The notes below the pieces were generated by a model. It was not told the DNA's origin. It did not search any database and saw nothing but the letters and a program-made list of their open reading frames with translations. A stretch of 6,487 bases of DNA from JAKAQB01 sp035702855 (GTDB lineage: Bacteria > Actinomycetota > Acidimicrobiia > Acidimicrobiales > Palsa-688): positions 1 through 6,487 of the forward strand of contig DASSZM010000244.1 of the NCBI GenBank assembly GCA_035702855.1. The letters run 5' to 3'. This document shows positions 1 to 6,487 of the stretch, in pieces. A program made the position numbers and the translations under genes. The first letter of the stretch is position 1. Each line of letters opens with the position of its first letter.

Positions 1-60
1 GACGCACCGGGACGCCTCGACGGCCCGGGCGCCCAGCTCGTCGAGCGCAGGTGGTGCCAC
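1..60 (-). CDS. Probable N-terminal fragment of a divergent gene, product unknown
   Basis: A minus-strand reading frame opens with GTG at position 60 and runs without a stop to the left edge, giving about 20 codons that begin M-A-P-P-A-L-D-E-L-G-A-R. From the fifth codon on, every third position is G or C, as in the confirmed genes here. An in-frame TAG at 70-72 lies just upstream, which limits the start to GTG 60 among the usual start codons. A TANNNT box (67-72) lies six bases before the GTG, fitting a leaderless start. Twenty codons are too few to name a family. The alternative is that this is open, non-coding DNA upstream of pspA. Confidence 0.42.
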   Translation of the reverse strand, partial: MAPPALDELGARAVEASRCV

Positions 61-61
61 C
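50..61. repeat. 12-bp near-perfect palindrome in the divergent intergenic region
   Basis: GGTGG (50-54) and CCACC (57-61) are perfect inverted arms around TG. The palindrome overlaps the GTG start of the divergent reading frame and lies about 50-60 bases upstream of the inferred pspA start point. It could be an operator for one or both genes. Five-base GC arms also occur by chance in DNA this GC-rich, so this is only a candidate. Confidence 0.25.
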
Positions 62-66
62 GGCGC

Positions 67-72
67 ACTCTA
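67..72 (-). promoter_or_regulatory. Candidate -10 element for the divergent gene
   Basis: On the minus strand the bases read TAGAGT, matching TANNNT, the core of the actinobacterial -10 consensus. Six bases separate it from the GTG at 60, so transcription would begin at or next to the start codon. No clear TTGACA-like -35 is visible, which is common for such promoters. The six-base motif is short and chance occurrence is possible. Confidence 0.35.
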
Positions 73-96
73 CGCCCCTCGCCCGCTCCCGGCCCC

Positions 97-102
97 TAGC
101 AT
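97..102 (+). promoter_or_regulatory. Candidate -10 element of pspA (leaderless start)
   Basis: TAGCAT fits TANNNT exactly and is followed by seven bases and then the ATG at 110, the spacing expected if the transcript starts on the A of the start codon. No purine-rich Shine-Dalgarno sequence is present between 75 and 109; that stretch is C-rich. The -35 position (about 73-79) shows no TTGACA-like sequence. Leaderless initiation is inferred from these two observations together. Confidence 0.5.
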
Positions 103-109
103 TGTCCGC

Positions 110-952
110 ATGTGGAAGGGTCTGAAGCGTCAGTGGAAGTACCAGAGCGCGAAGATCAACAACAAGCTCGAGGAGCGCGCCGACCCGAAGATCCAACTGG
201 AGCAGGCGATCCAGGAGGCCCAGGAGCAGCACCGGATGCTCGTCGAGCAGGCCGCCAACGTGATCGCCCGCCAGAAGCAGACGGAGTTGCAGCTCAACCG
301 GGCGATGGACGACCTGGCGAAGACCAACCAGTCGACCCGCCAGGCGCTCGTGCTCGCCCAGCAGGCGCAGGCCAGCGGCGACGCCGCCAAGGCGGCGCAG
401 TACAACCAGGCGGCCGAGGGGTTCGCCAACCAGCTCGTCGCCATCGAGCAGCGGGTCCAGGACCTGAAGCAGATCAGCCTGCAGACCGCCCAGGCCTCCG
501 ACCAGGCCAAGGCCGCCGTCCAGCAGAACTCGACCCGGCTCCAGCAGCAGCTCGCCGAGCGCAACAACCTCCTCAACCAGCTGGAGCAGGCGAGGATGCA
601 GGAGCAGCTCAACGCCGCCACCTCCCAGCTCAGCCAGACGGTGGGCGGCGACGTGCCCTCGCTCGACCAGGTGCGCGAGAAGATCGAGTCCCGCTACGCC
701 AAGGCGGTGGGCACCTCCGAGCTGGGCAACGCCACCGTCGAGTCCCGGATGCTCGAGGTCCAGCAGGCCGTGATCGGCGTCCAGGCCCAGTCCAAGCTCG
801 ACCAGATCCGGGCCCAGATGCAGCTGGAGTCCGGCGGCGGGGAGGCCGGAGCCGGGGCGACGCTCGAGCCGGGCGCCTCCGGCGAGCTGCCCGAGGGCAA
901 CCCCGGGGCCCCCGACGCCGCCCAGCCCATCGAGGACGCCGAGGAGACCTGA
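110..952 (+). CDS. pspA: PspA/IM30 (Vipp1) family membrane-stress protein
   Basis: This 280-residue protein belongs to the PspA/IM30/Vipp1 (ESCRT-III-like) family, whose members form oligomers on the inner face of the cytoplasmic membrane and protect or remodel it under envelope stress. The N-terminus is a short amphipathic basic helix (W2, K3, K6, R7, W9, K10) leading into the family pattern around ADPKIQLEQAI (24-34). Residues about 25-175 are Gln/Ala/Leu-rich heptad-like coiled coil with no membrane segment or Cys. A second helical part covers about 183-240, and the tail 241-280 is Gly/Pro/Ala/Glu-rich, acidic and probably disordered. The length is a little above the usual 220-270 because of that tail. 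ATG 110 is chosen because it starts the conserved amphipathic helix and lies seven bases after a TANNNT box. No partner gene such as pspC or a cognate regulator is in the window. Family assignment is firm; the precise role is inferred. Confidence 0.88.
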   Translation: MWKGLKRQWKYQSAKINNKLEERADPKIQLEQAIQEAQEQHRMLVEQAANVIARQKQTELQLNRAMDDLAKTNQSTRQALVLAQQAQASGDAAKAAQYNQAAEGFANQLVAIEQRVQDLKQISLQTAQASDQAKAAVQQNSTRLQQQLAERNNLLNQLEQARMQEQLNAATSQLSQTVGGDVPSLDQVREKIESRYAKAVGTSELGNATVESRMLEVQQAVIGVQAQSKLDQIRAQMQLESGGGEAGAGATLEPGASGELPEGNPGAPDAAQPIEDAEET

Positions 953-959
953 TCCGGCG

Positions 960-983
960 GGGGTGGCCCGGGCGGGCCACCCC
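960..983. terminator. GC hairpin between convergent pspA and gnd, probable bidirectional terminator
   Basis: GGGGTGGCCC (960-969) and GGGCCACCCC (974-983) form a perfect 10-bp stem closed by the four-base loop 970-973. It lies eight bases after the pspA stop and 20 bases beyond the gnd stop, in the 51-base convergent gap, so it can fold in transcripts from either side. There is no T-tract on either strand, as is usual for hairpin terminators in very GC-rich actinobacteria, so efficiency cannot be judged. The rest of the 953-1003 gap holds nothing else I can identify. Confidence 0.7.
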
Positions 984-1003
984 GTGGCGCCGGGCCCCCC
1001 TCC

Positions 1004-2023
<1,020 letters not shown>

Positions 2024-2029
2024 CAGCGG

Positions 2030-2035
2030 CCTCCT
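2030..2035 (-). promoter_or_regulatory. Strong Shine-Dalgarno site of gnd
   Basis: The minus strand reads AGGAGG here, six bases before the GTG at 2023. It decides in favour of this GTG over the in-frame ATG four codons later (Met-5). It is the best Shine-Dalgarno match in the whole train; the other genes have weaker or no sites. This suggests that gnd is translated independently of proB. Confidence 0.75.
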
Positions 2036-2041
2036 GACGTG

Positions 2042-2054
2042 CGGGGTGACCCCG
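2042..2054. repeat. Small inverted repeat in the proB-gnd gap
   Basis: CGGGG (2042-2046) and CCCCG (2050-2054) are inverted around three bases; read as a palindrome, the arms extend to six bases around one central base. The repeat lies between the proB stop and the gnd Shine-Dalgarno site. It could act as a weak attenuator or mRNA-stability hairpin or as an operator. The stem is too short, and lacks a T-run, to call a terminator. Confidence 0.25.
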
Positions 2055-2067
2055 AGGTTCTACCCCA

Positions 2068-3177
2068 TCAGGGCAGCAGGACGAGATCGTCGCGGTGGAC
2101 GACCTCGGGGGGCACCTCGGCGGGCAGCTCCGAGGAGCGCCGCCCGGCCAGGGCCCGCAGCCGGCCGGCGTCGTGGCGCGCCAGGCCCTTGGCGAAGACC
2201 TTGCCGTCCGGCCCGGCGAGGGCGACGGGGTCGTCGGCGACGAAGCTGCCGTGCACGGTCACGACCCCGGCGGGCAGGAGCGACACGCCGCGGGTGGTGA
2301 GCGCCCGGCGCGCTCCCTCGTCGACGACGACGGTCCCCCGGGCGGCGACCGCGAAGGCGATCCACAGCTTCCGGGCCGCCAGCCGGCGCGCTCGCGGCCG
2401 CACCACCGTCCCCACACCGGCCACGTCGGCGACGGCGTCGGCGAGGACGCCGGGCCGACCGGCGTCGGCGATCACGGCCCGGACACCCGACCACGCCGCG
2501 ATCTTGGCGGCAGCCAGCTTCGAGGCCATGCCACCGCTGCCCCGGTCGCTCCCGGCGCCGCCCGCCCGGGCCTCCAGCTCGTGGTCGACCTCCGCCACCT
2601 CCTCGATGAGCGATGCCTCGCTGTCGAAGCGGGGGTCGGCGGTGAGCAACCCCGGGGCGTCGGTGAGCAGGACGAGGAGGTCGGCGGCGACGAGGTGGGC
2701 GACGAGGGCGGCCAGCCGGTCGTTGTCCCCGAAGCGGATCTCGTCGTCGGCGATGGCGTCGTTCTCGTTGACGACCGGCACCACCCCGAGCTCGAGGAGC
2801 AGCCGCAGGGTCTGGCGGGCGTGCAGGTACTGGGACCGGTCCATGAAGTCGTGGGGGGCGAGCAGCACCTGGCCGCCCACCAGTCCGACGGCGTCGAGCG
2901 CCCGGTACCACTCGAGCACCAGGTGCCCCTGGCCGACGGCGGAGACAGCCTGCAGGACGGCGACGTCGCTCGGCCGGCGATCGGCCAGGCCGAGGCGGGG
3001 CAGGCCGGCGGCGATGGCCCCGCTGGTGACCACGACGACCCGGGTGCCGTCGGTCCGCAACCCGGCGACCTCCGCCGCCAGCTTGGCCACGGCGCCGGGC
3101 TCGATCGCGCCGCGCGCGTCGGTCAGCGAGGAGGTACCGACCTTGACCACCACGAGGCGGGGTGCGACCGGCGTCAT
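2068..3177 (-). CDS. proB: Glutamate 5-kinase with C-terminal PUA domain
   Basis: ProB phosphorylates L-glutamate with ATP to gamma-glutamyl phosphate, the first and feedback-controlled step of proline synthesis, in the cytoplasm. The 369-residue length is typical of the two-domain form. The amino-acid kinase domain (about 5-260) shows VKVGTSSL (11-18, phosphate loop), SGAIAAG (52-58), NENDAIA (137-143), FGDNDRLAALVA (149-160, glutamate site), LLTDAPGLLTADPR (170-183) and GGMASK (215-220, nucleotide site). A PUA domain follows at about 275-365. The frame stays open upstream into obg, but the start is set at ATG 3177. There the kinase fold begins, and the obg stop and this start overlap as TGATG, so translation is probably coupled. 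No good Shine-Dalgarno site is seen. The partner gene proA is not in the window; gnd follows instead. Confidence 0.95.
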   Translation of the reverse strand: MTPVAPRLVVVKVGTSSLTDARGAIEPGAVAKLAAEVAGLRTDGTRVVVVTSGAIAAGLPRLGLADRRPSDVAVLQAVSAVGQGHLVLEWYRALDAVGLVGGQVLLAPHDFMDRSQYLHARQTLRLLLELGVVPVVNENDAIADDEIRFGDNDRLAALVAHLVAADLLVLLTDAPGLLTADPRFDSEASLIEEVAEVDHELEARAGGAGSDRGSGGMASKLAAAKIAAWSGVRAVIADAGRPGVLADAVADVAGVGTVVRPRARRLAARKLWIAFAVAARGTVVVDEGARRALTTRGVSLLPAGVVTVHGSFVADDPVALAGPDGKVFAKGLARHDAGRLRALAGRRSSELPAEVPPEVVHRDDLVLLP

Positions 3178-4421
3178 CACTCGTCGGGCTGGTAGTCGAA
3201 CTCGAAGTCGCCGATGCGCACCCGGTCCCCGTCGCGGGCGCCGGCCCGGGCGAGCGCCCGGTCGACGCCGAGCCCCCGCAGCTTGGCCTGGGCGTACTCG
3301 AGCGCCTGCACGTCGGTCAGGTCCGACAGCGCCACCGCCCGCAGCGCCGGGCGACCGCGCACCACCCAGGCCCCGTCGGTGTCGCGCTCGACCGCCACCC
3401 CGGGCGGGACCGGTCGGTGCACGACGCTGCGGACGGGGCGGGGCTGCGAGGCCCGGGCGTCGGCGACCATCGTGGCCAGCCGGCGCACCAGGGCGTCGAT
3501 GCCCTCGCCGGTGACGGCGGAGATGCACAGCTCCGCCTCCCCGGGGGAGAGCGGGCTCGGGGCGGCGTCGAGCTTGGAGCCCACGACCAGGCGCGGCCGG
3601 TCGAGCAGGTCGGGGCGGTGGCCGCGCAGCTCCCGCAGCAGCACGTCGTGCTGCTCGCCGGGCGGCCGGCCGTCGGCGGCGCTGAGGTCGCACAGCACCA
3701 CGAGGACCCGGGCCCGCTCGATGTGGCGGAGGAACTGGTGACCGAGGCCCCGCCCCTCGCTGGCGCCCTCGATGAGGCCCGGGATGTCGGCGACGACGTA
3801 CTCCTGGTCGTCGAAGCGGACTACCCCGAGATGCGGCTCCAGGGTGGTGAACGGGTAGTCGGCGATCTTCGGCTTGGCGGCCGAGATCCGCGAGATCAGG
3901 GTGCTCTTGCCGGCGTTGGGGAACCCGACGAGGGCCACGTCGGCCATGAGCTTCAGCTCGAGGTCGAGCCAGCGCTCCTCCCCCAGCTCGGCCTGCTCGG
4001 CGAACGCCGGCGCCCGCCGCCGGTTGGAGAGGAACCGGGCGTTGCCGCGCCCACCCTGGCCGCCCTGGGCGGCCAGCCAGCGGTCACCCTCGGCGGCGAG
4101 GTCGGCCAGCACGGCGCCGTCCCGGTCGCGCACGACGGTCCCCTCCGGCACCGGGACCTCCAGGTCGGCGCCGCCGCGGCCGTGGCGACCCTTGCCGGAG
4201 CCGTGGGTGCCGTTGCCGGCCCGGCGGTGGGGGTGGTCCCGGAAGCCGTAGAGCGACGCCACGTTGCGGTCGGCGACCAGCCACACGTCGCCGCCGCTCC
4301 CGCCGTCGCCACCGTCGGGGCCGCCCTTGGCGACGTGGGCCTCACGCCGGAACGAGACCGCGCCGGCACCGCCGTCGCCGCCTTTGACGTGGACCTGCGC
4401 TTCGTCGACGAATGCGGGCAT
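3177..4421 (-). CDS. obg: Obg/CgtA ribosome-assembly GTPase
   Basis: Obg is an essential GTPase in most bacteria that binds the 50S subunit during late assembly and links it to growth and stress signals. The 414 residues show the three family domains. The glycine-rich Obg fold is at 1-158, with runs such as KGGDGGAG (13-20) and GGPDGGDGGSGGD (33-45). The G domain is at about 159-325 and a C-terminal OCT domain at about 340-412. G1 is GFPNAGKST (166-174), G2 the TT of PFTTLEP (190-196), G3 DIPGLIEGA (212-220) and G5 SA (301-302). G4 reads SKLD (282-285) instead of the usual NKxD. ATG 4421 gives the standard start of the Obg fold. It follows the rpmA stop by 13 bases and has only a weak G-rich site (GGGCGGG), so coupling to rpmA is likely. 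The rplU-rpmA-obg order is widely conserved in bacteria. Confidence 0.96.
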   Translation of the reverse strand: MPAFVDEAQVHVKGGDGGAGAVSFRREAHVAKGGPDGGDGGSGGDVWLVADRNVASLYGFRDHPHRRAGNGTHGSGKGRHGRGGADLEVPVPEGTVVRDRDGAVLADLAAEGDRWLAAQGGQGGRGNARFLSNRRRAPAFAEQAELGEERWLDLELKLMADVALVGFPNAGKSTLISRISAAKPKIADYPFTTLEPHLGVVRFDDQEYVVADIPGLIEGASEGRGLGHQFLRHIERARVLVVLCDLSAADGRPPGEQHDVLLRELRGHRPDLLDRPRLVVGSKLDAAPSPLSPGEAELCISAVTGEGIDALVRRLATMVADARASQPRPVRSVVHRPVPPGVAVERDTDGAWVVRGRPALRAVALSDLTDVQALEYAQAKLRGLGVDRALARAGARDGDRVRIGDFEFDYQPDE

Positions 4422-4434
4422 CGCCCGCCCGGGA

Positions 4435-4692
4435 TCAGGCCTGCTCGGTGAGGACGTCGACGAGCCGGCGGCCCTTGCGGGCGCCGAACTTCACCTTGCC
4501 GTCCGTCAGGGCGAACAGGGTGTCGTCCCCGCCGCGCCCGACGTTCTCACCGGGGTGGAAGTGGGTGCCGCGCTGGCGGACGATGATGGAGCCGGCGGTC
4601 ACCGCCGTGCCGTCGAACACCTTCACGCCGAGGCGCTGGGCGGCCGAGTCGCGCCCGTTGCGGGTGGAGCCGCCACCTTTGGTCTTGGACAT
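4435..4692 (-). CDS. rpmA: 50S ribosomal protein L27 (bL27)
   Basis: The 85-residue protein is bacterial L27, whose flexible N-terminal tail reaches the peptidyl-transferase centre. The tail KGGGSTRNGRDS (5-16) and the family signature GSIIVRQRGT (34-43), followed by FHPGENVG (45-52), are present. There is no Firmicutes-type N-terminal extension needing cleavage, so the tail is functional as translated. ATG 4692 is preceded by GAGGA nine bases upstream (4702-4706). The gene starts 18 bases after the rplU stop, as in the standard rplU-rpmA pair. Confidence 0.97.
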   Translation of the reverse strand: MSKTKGGGSTRNGRDSAAQRLGVKVFDGTAVTAGSIIVRQRGTHFHPGENVGRGGDDTLFALTDGKVKFGARKGRRLVDVLTEQA

Positions 4693-4710
4693 CGCGCCTG
4701 GTCCTCGCCT

Positions 4711-5019
4711 CTACCGGCTGATGCCGGTGATCTCGATCGTGGTGTAGTGCTGGCGGTGACCCCAGTGGGTGCGGGCCCGGGCCTTCGGCTTGTACTTCAG
4801 GCCGCGGATCTTCGGGCCGTTGGCGGTCCCGACGACCCGTGCCGACACCGACGCCTGGCCGAGCTCGTCGGGCTTGGAGAGGACGGTCTCGCCGTCCACG
4901 ACGAGGATCGGCGTGAAGCGCACGTCGGCGCCGGTCTCGGCGCCGAGCAGCTCGACGGCGAGGGTCTGACCCTCCTCGACCCGCTCCTGCTTGCCACCGG
5001 TCTTGATCACTGCGTACAC
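4711..5019 (-). CDS. rplU: 50S ribosomal protein L21 (bL21)
   Basis: The 102-residue protein is L21, which binds 23S rRNA in the 50S subunit. The start MYAVIKTGGKQ (1-11) and the C-terminal signature from KYKPKAR (75-81) through GHRQHYT (87-93) are both typical, and the length is normal. The start codon is GTG at 5019, set by the conserved N-terminus. Unlike rpmA and gnd it has no Shine-Dalgarno sequence: the 29 bases between it and the RNase stop end in the pyrimidine-rich CTCTCCTCTTC. It may depend on translation arriving from the RNase gene or on a short-leader transcript. Confidence 0.96.
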   Translation of the reverse strand: MYAVIKTGGKQERVEEGQTLAVELLGAETGADVRFTPILVVDGETVLSKPDELGQASVSARVVGTANGPKIRGLKYKPKARARTHWGHRQHYTTIEITGISR

Positions 5020-5048
5020 GAAGAGGAGAGCTTATCAGACCGGTCGCC
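5020..5048 (-). promoter_or_regulatory. Rne-rplU spacer: SD-less, pyrimidine-rich, possible weak internal promoter
   Basis: Read on the minus strand, the spacer contains TGATAAG followed by a pyrimidine run that abuts the rplU GTG. TGATAA is relatively A/T-rich for this DNA and resembles a -10 element, 15 bases before the GTG; a start about seven bases after it would leave a leader of about 8 nt. No -35 match is evident in the RNase 3' end. The only GGAG-like sequence is on the plus strand (AAGAGGAGAG, 5021-5030), where no gene uses it. Confidence 0.25.
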
Positions 5049-6487
5049 TCAGGCCTGCAGCAGGCTCTCGTCGAGCAGGAAGCCCCGCCCCCCGCACGAC
5101 GGGCAGGTCTCCGACATCGACTCCACCAGCCCTTCGGAGACCCGCTTGCGGGTCATCTCGACGAGGCCGAGCTCCGAGATGTCGAAGACCTGGGTGCGGG
5201 TCTTGTCCCGGGCCAGCGCCTCGCGGAAGGTCTTCACGACCTGGGCCCGGTTGGCGGCGATCTCCATGTCGATGAAGTCGATGACGATGATGCCGCCGAT
5301 GTCCCGGAGGCGCAGCTGGCGGGCCACCTCCTCGGCGGCCTCGAGGTTGTTGCGGAAGACCGTCTCCTCGAGGTTCGACGTGCCGACGTTGCGCCCCGTG
5401 TTGACGTCGATCACGGTGAGCGCCTCGGTGCGCTCGATGATGAGCGACCCCCCGGACGGGAGCCAGACCTTGCGGTCGAGCGCCTTGTGGATCTGCTCGT
5501 GGATGTGGTGGCGCTCGAAGACCGGCAGGGGGTCGTCACCGTCCCCGGCGTACTCGACCCGGTCGGCGAGCTCGGGGCTGATGCTGGCGACGTAGTCGCG
5601 CACCTCCTCGTACAGCTCCCGGTCGTCGATGACCACGCCGCGGTAGTCCTTGTTGAACTCCTCGCGGATGACGCGCACGGCCATGCTCGGCTCCCGGTAG
5701 AGCAGGGCGGGTGCCCGCGAGGTTCGGGCCTTCTCCTCGATCCGCTCCCACTGCGAGAGCAGGCGGGCGACGTCCCGCTGCAGCTCCTCGGCGGTCGACC
5801 CCTCGGCGGCGGTGCGCACGATCAGCCCGTGACCGGGGGGGCGGACCTCGTCGAGGATACGCCGGAGGCGCTTGCGCTCCTCGTCGGGGAGGCGCTTGGA
5901 GATGCCGTACGTCTCGCTGTTGGGGATCAGCACGACGAACCGCCCCGGGAGGGACACCTCCTGCGCCAGGCGGGCGCCCTTCGCCCCGATCGGGTTCTTG
6001 GTGACCTGGCAGAGGATCGTCTGGCGGGGCTTGAGCAGCTGCTCGATCCGGGCGTCGCGGGCCGGGCCGGGCAGCCGGCCGCGGGTGGGCTTGGCGCCCC
6101 CGTCAGCCGACGGCGCCTCGAGGTCGTCGCGGTCGTAGCGCACGTCACCGCGGTACAGCACGGCGTTCTTCGGGGTGCCGATGTCGACGAACGCCGCCTC
6201 CATGCCGGGCAGGACGTTCTGCACCCGACCGAGGTAGATGTTGCCGTCGATCTGGGTGGCGTCGTCGGTGGGACGGGACACGTAGTGCTCGATGAGGGCG
6301 CGGCCCTCGAGCACGGCGATCTGGGTGGCGGTAGGGCCCACGTGCACCACCATCAGGTAGCGGCCGACCGGGCGCCCCTTGCGCTCCCTGCCCTTGCGCC
6401 GCTCGAGGGTCGCGGCGTCGACCTCGGCCGGCTCGTCGACGAGGACGGCCTCCACCGGGCCACGGTCGGCCGTCGCCGCGCTGCGCG
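5049..6487 (-). CDS. rne: Ribonuclease E/G catalytic domain protein, 5' end beyond window
   Basis: This is a single-strand-specific endoribonuclease of the RNase E/G family, acting in mRNA decay and rRNA/tRNA processing. Residues are numbered from GTG 6455. An S1-type RNA-binding region spans about 35-165, containing GNIYLGRVQNVLPGMEAAFV (71-90) and an extra Pro/Gly/charged stretch at about 108-135. LIVRTA (211-216) carries the Arg-Thr pair of the 5'-phosphate sensor (Arg-214, Thr-215). IDVNTG (349-354, Asp-350) and VIDFIDM (391-397, Asp-393) are the two Mg-binding aspartates. CPSCGG (451-456) is the Zn-link that joins subunits. The protein stops 12 residues after this motif, so there is no C-terminal degradosome scaffold. 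The frame stays open for ten codons upstream of the GTG to the window edge with GC-rich third positions, so the true start probably lies outside. The visible N-terminal tail has a basic cluster (ERRKGRERKGR, 18-28). The symbol rne or rng cannot be decided from this sequence. Confidence 0.93.
   Translation of the reverse strand, partial: RSAATADRGPVEAVLVDEPAEVDAATLERRKGRERKGRPVGRYLMVVHVGPTATQIAVLEGRALIEHYVSRPTDDATQIDGNIYLGRVQNVLPGMEAAFVDIGTPKNAVLYRGDVRYDRDDLEAPSADGGAKPTRGRLPGPARDARIEQLLKPRQTILCQVTKNPIGAKGARLAQEVSLPGRFVVLIPNSETYGISKRLPDEERKRLRRILDEVRPPGHGLIVRTAAEGSTAEELQRDVARLLSQWERIEEKARTSRAPALLYREPSMAVRVIREEFNKDYRGVVIDDRELYEEVRDYVASISPELADRVEYAGDGDDPLPVFERHHIHEQIHKALDRKVWLPSGGSLIIERTEALTVIDVNTGRNVGTSNLEETVFRNNLEAAEEVARQLRLRDIGGIIVIDFIDMEIAANRAQVVKTFREALARDKTRTQVFDISELGLVEMTRKRVSEGLVESMSETCPSCGGRGFLLDESLLQA

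Noticed and set aside
3178..3693. N-terminal extension of proB by 172 codons upstream of 3177
   Set aside because: The extra sequence lies wholly inside obg in another frame, is Arg/Pro-rich and shows no domain. ATG 3177 begins the kinase fold and overlaps the obg stop.
5053..5065. Hairpin at the RNase 3' end (5-bp stem, 3-base loop) as a terminator before rplU
   Set aside because: The stem is short, lies within the last codons, and has no T-run. The spacing to rplU suggests co-transcription.
3162..5595. Further long plus-strand frames (3162-4451 and 4264-5595) opposite obg, rpmA, rplU and the RNase
   Set aside because: Same shadow effect: composition-driven sequence with no recognisable domain, crossing the boundaries of conserved genes.

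Overview
The window is a GC-rich stretch in which codon third positions are almost all G or C and where GTG starts and TANNNT-type -10 elements occur. This points to an actinobacterium. The NAD-type 6-phosphogluconate dehydrogenase, the compact RNase E/G and the obg-proB pairing are compatible with the class Acidimicrobiia or a relative, but that placement is inferred from sequence character and no database was searched.

The right-hand four fifths is one tightly packed minus-strand gene train, read from right to left. It runs RNase E/G (its 5' end lies beyond the right edge), ribosomal protein L21 (rplU), ribosomal protein L27 (rpmA), the ribosome-associated GTPase Obg, glutamate 5-kinase (proB) and a short 6-phosphogluconate dehydrogenase (gnd). 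Gaps are 29, 18, 13, -1 and 44 bases, so most or all of the train is probably co-transcribed. It couples RNA processing, 50S subunit components and assembly to the first step of proline synthesis and to an NADH- or NADPH-yielding step of the pentose phosphate route.

The left end holds a plus-strand PspA/IM30 gene (membrane stress coiled-coil protein), convergent with gnd. A strong 10-bp GC hairpin lies between the two stops. A short control region lies upstream of pspA, and beyond it the first codons of a probable divergent gene run off the left edge. Both starts there sit 6-7 bases downstream of a TANNNT box, so both messages may be leaderless.

I see no mobile element, CRISPR array, tRNA, rRNA or defence-type system. 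Almost everything is core housekeeping. The points worth a second look are the paired leaderless promoters, the Asn-to-Ser change in the Obg G4 motif, the SD-less and pyrimidine-rich start of rplU, and gnd in the place after proB where proA is often found.
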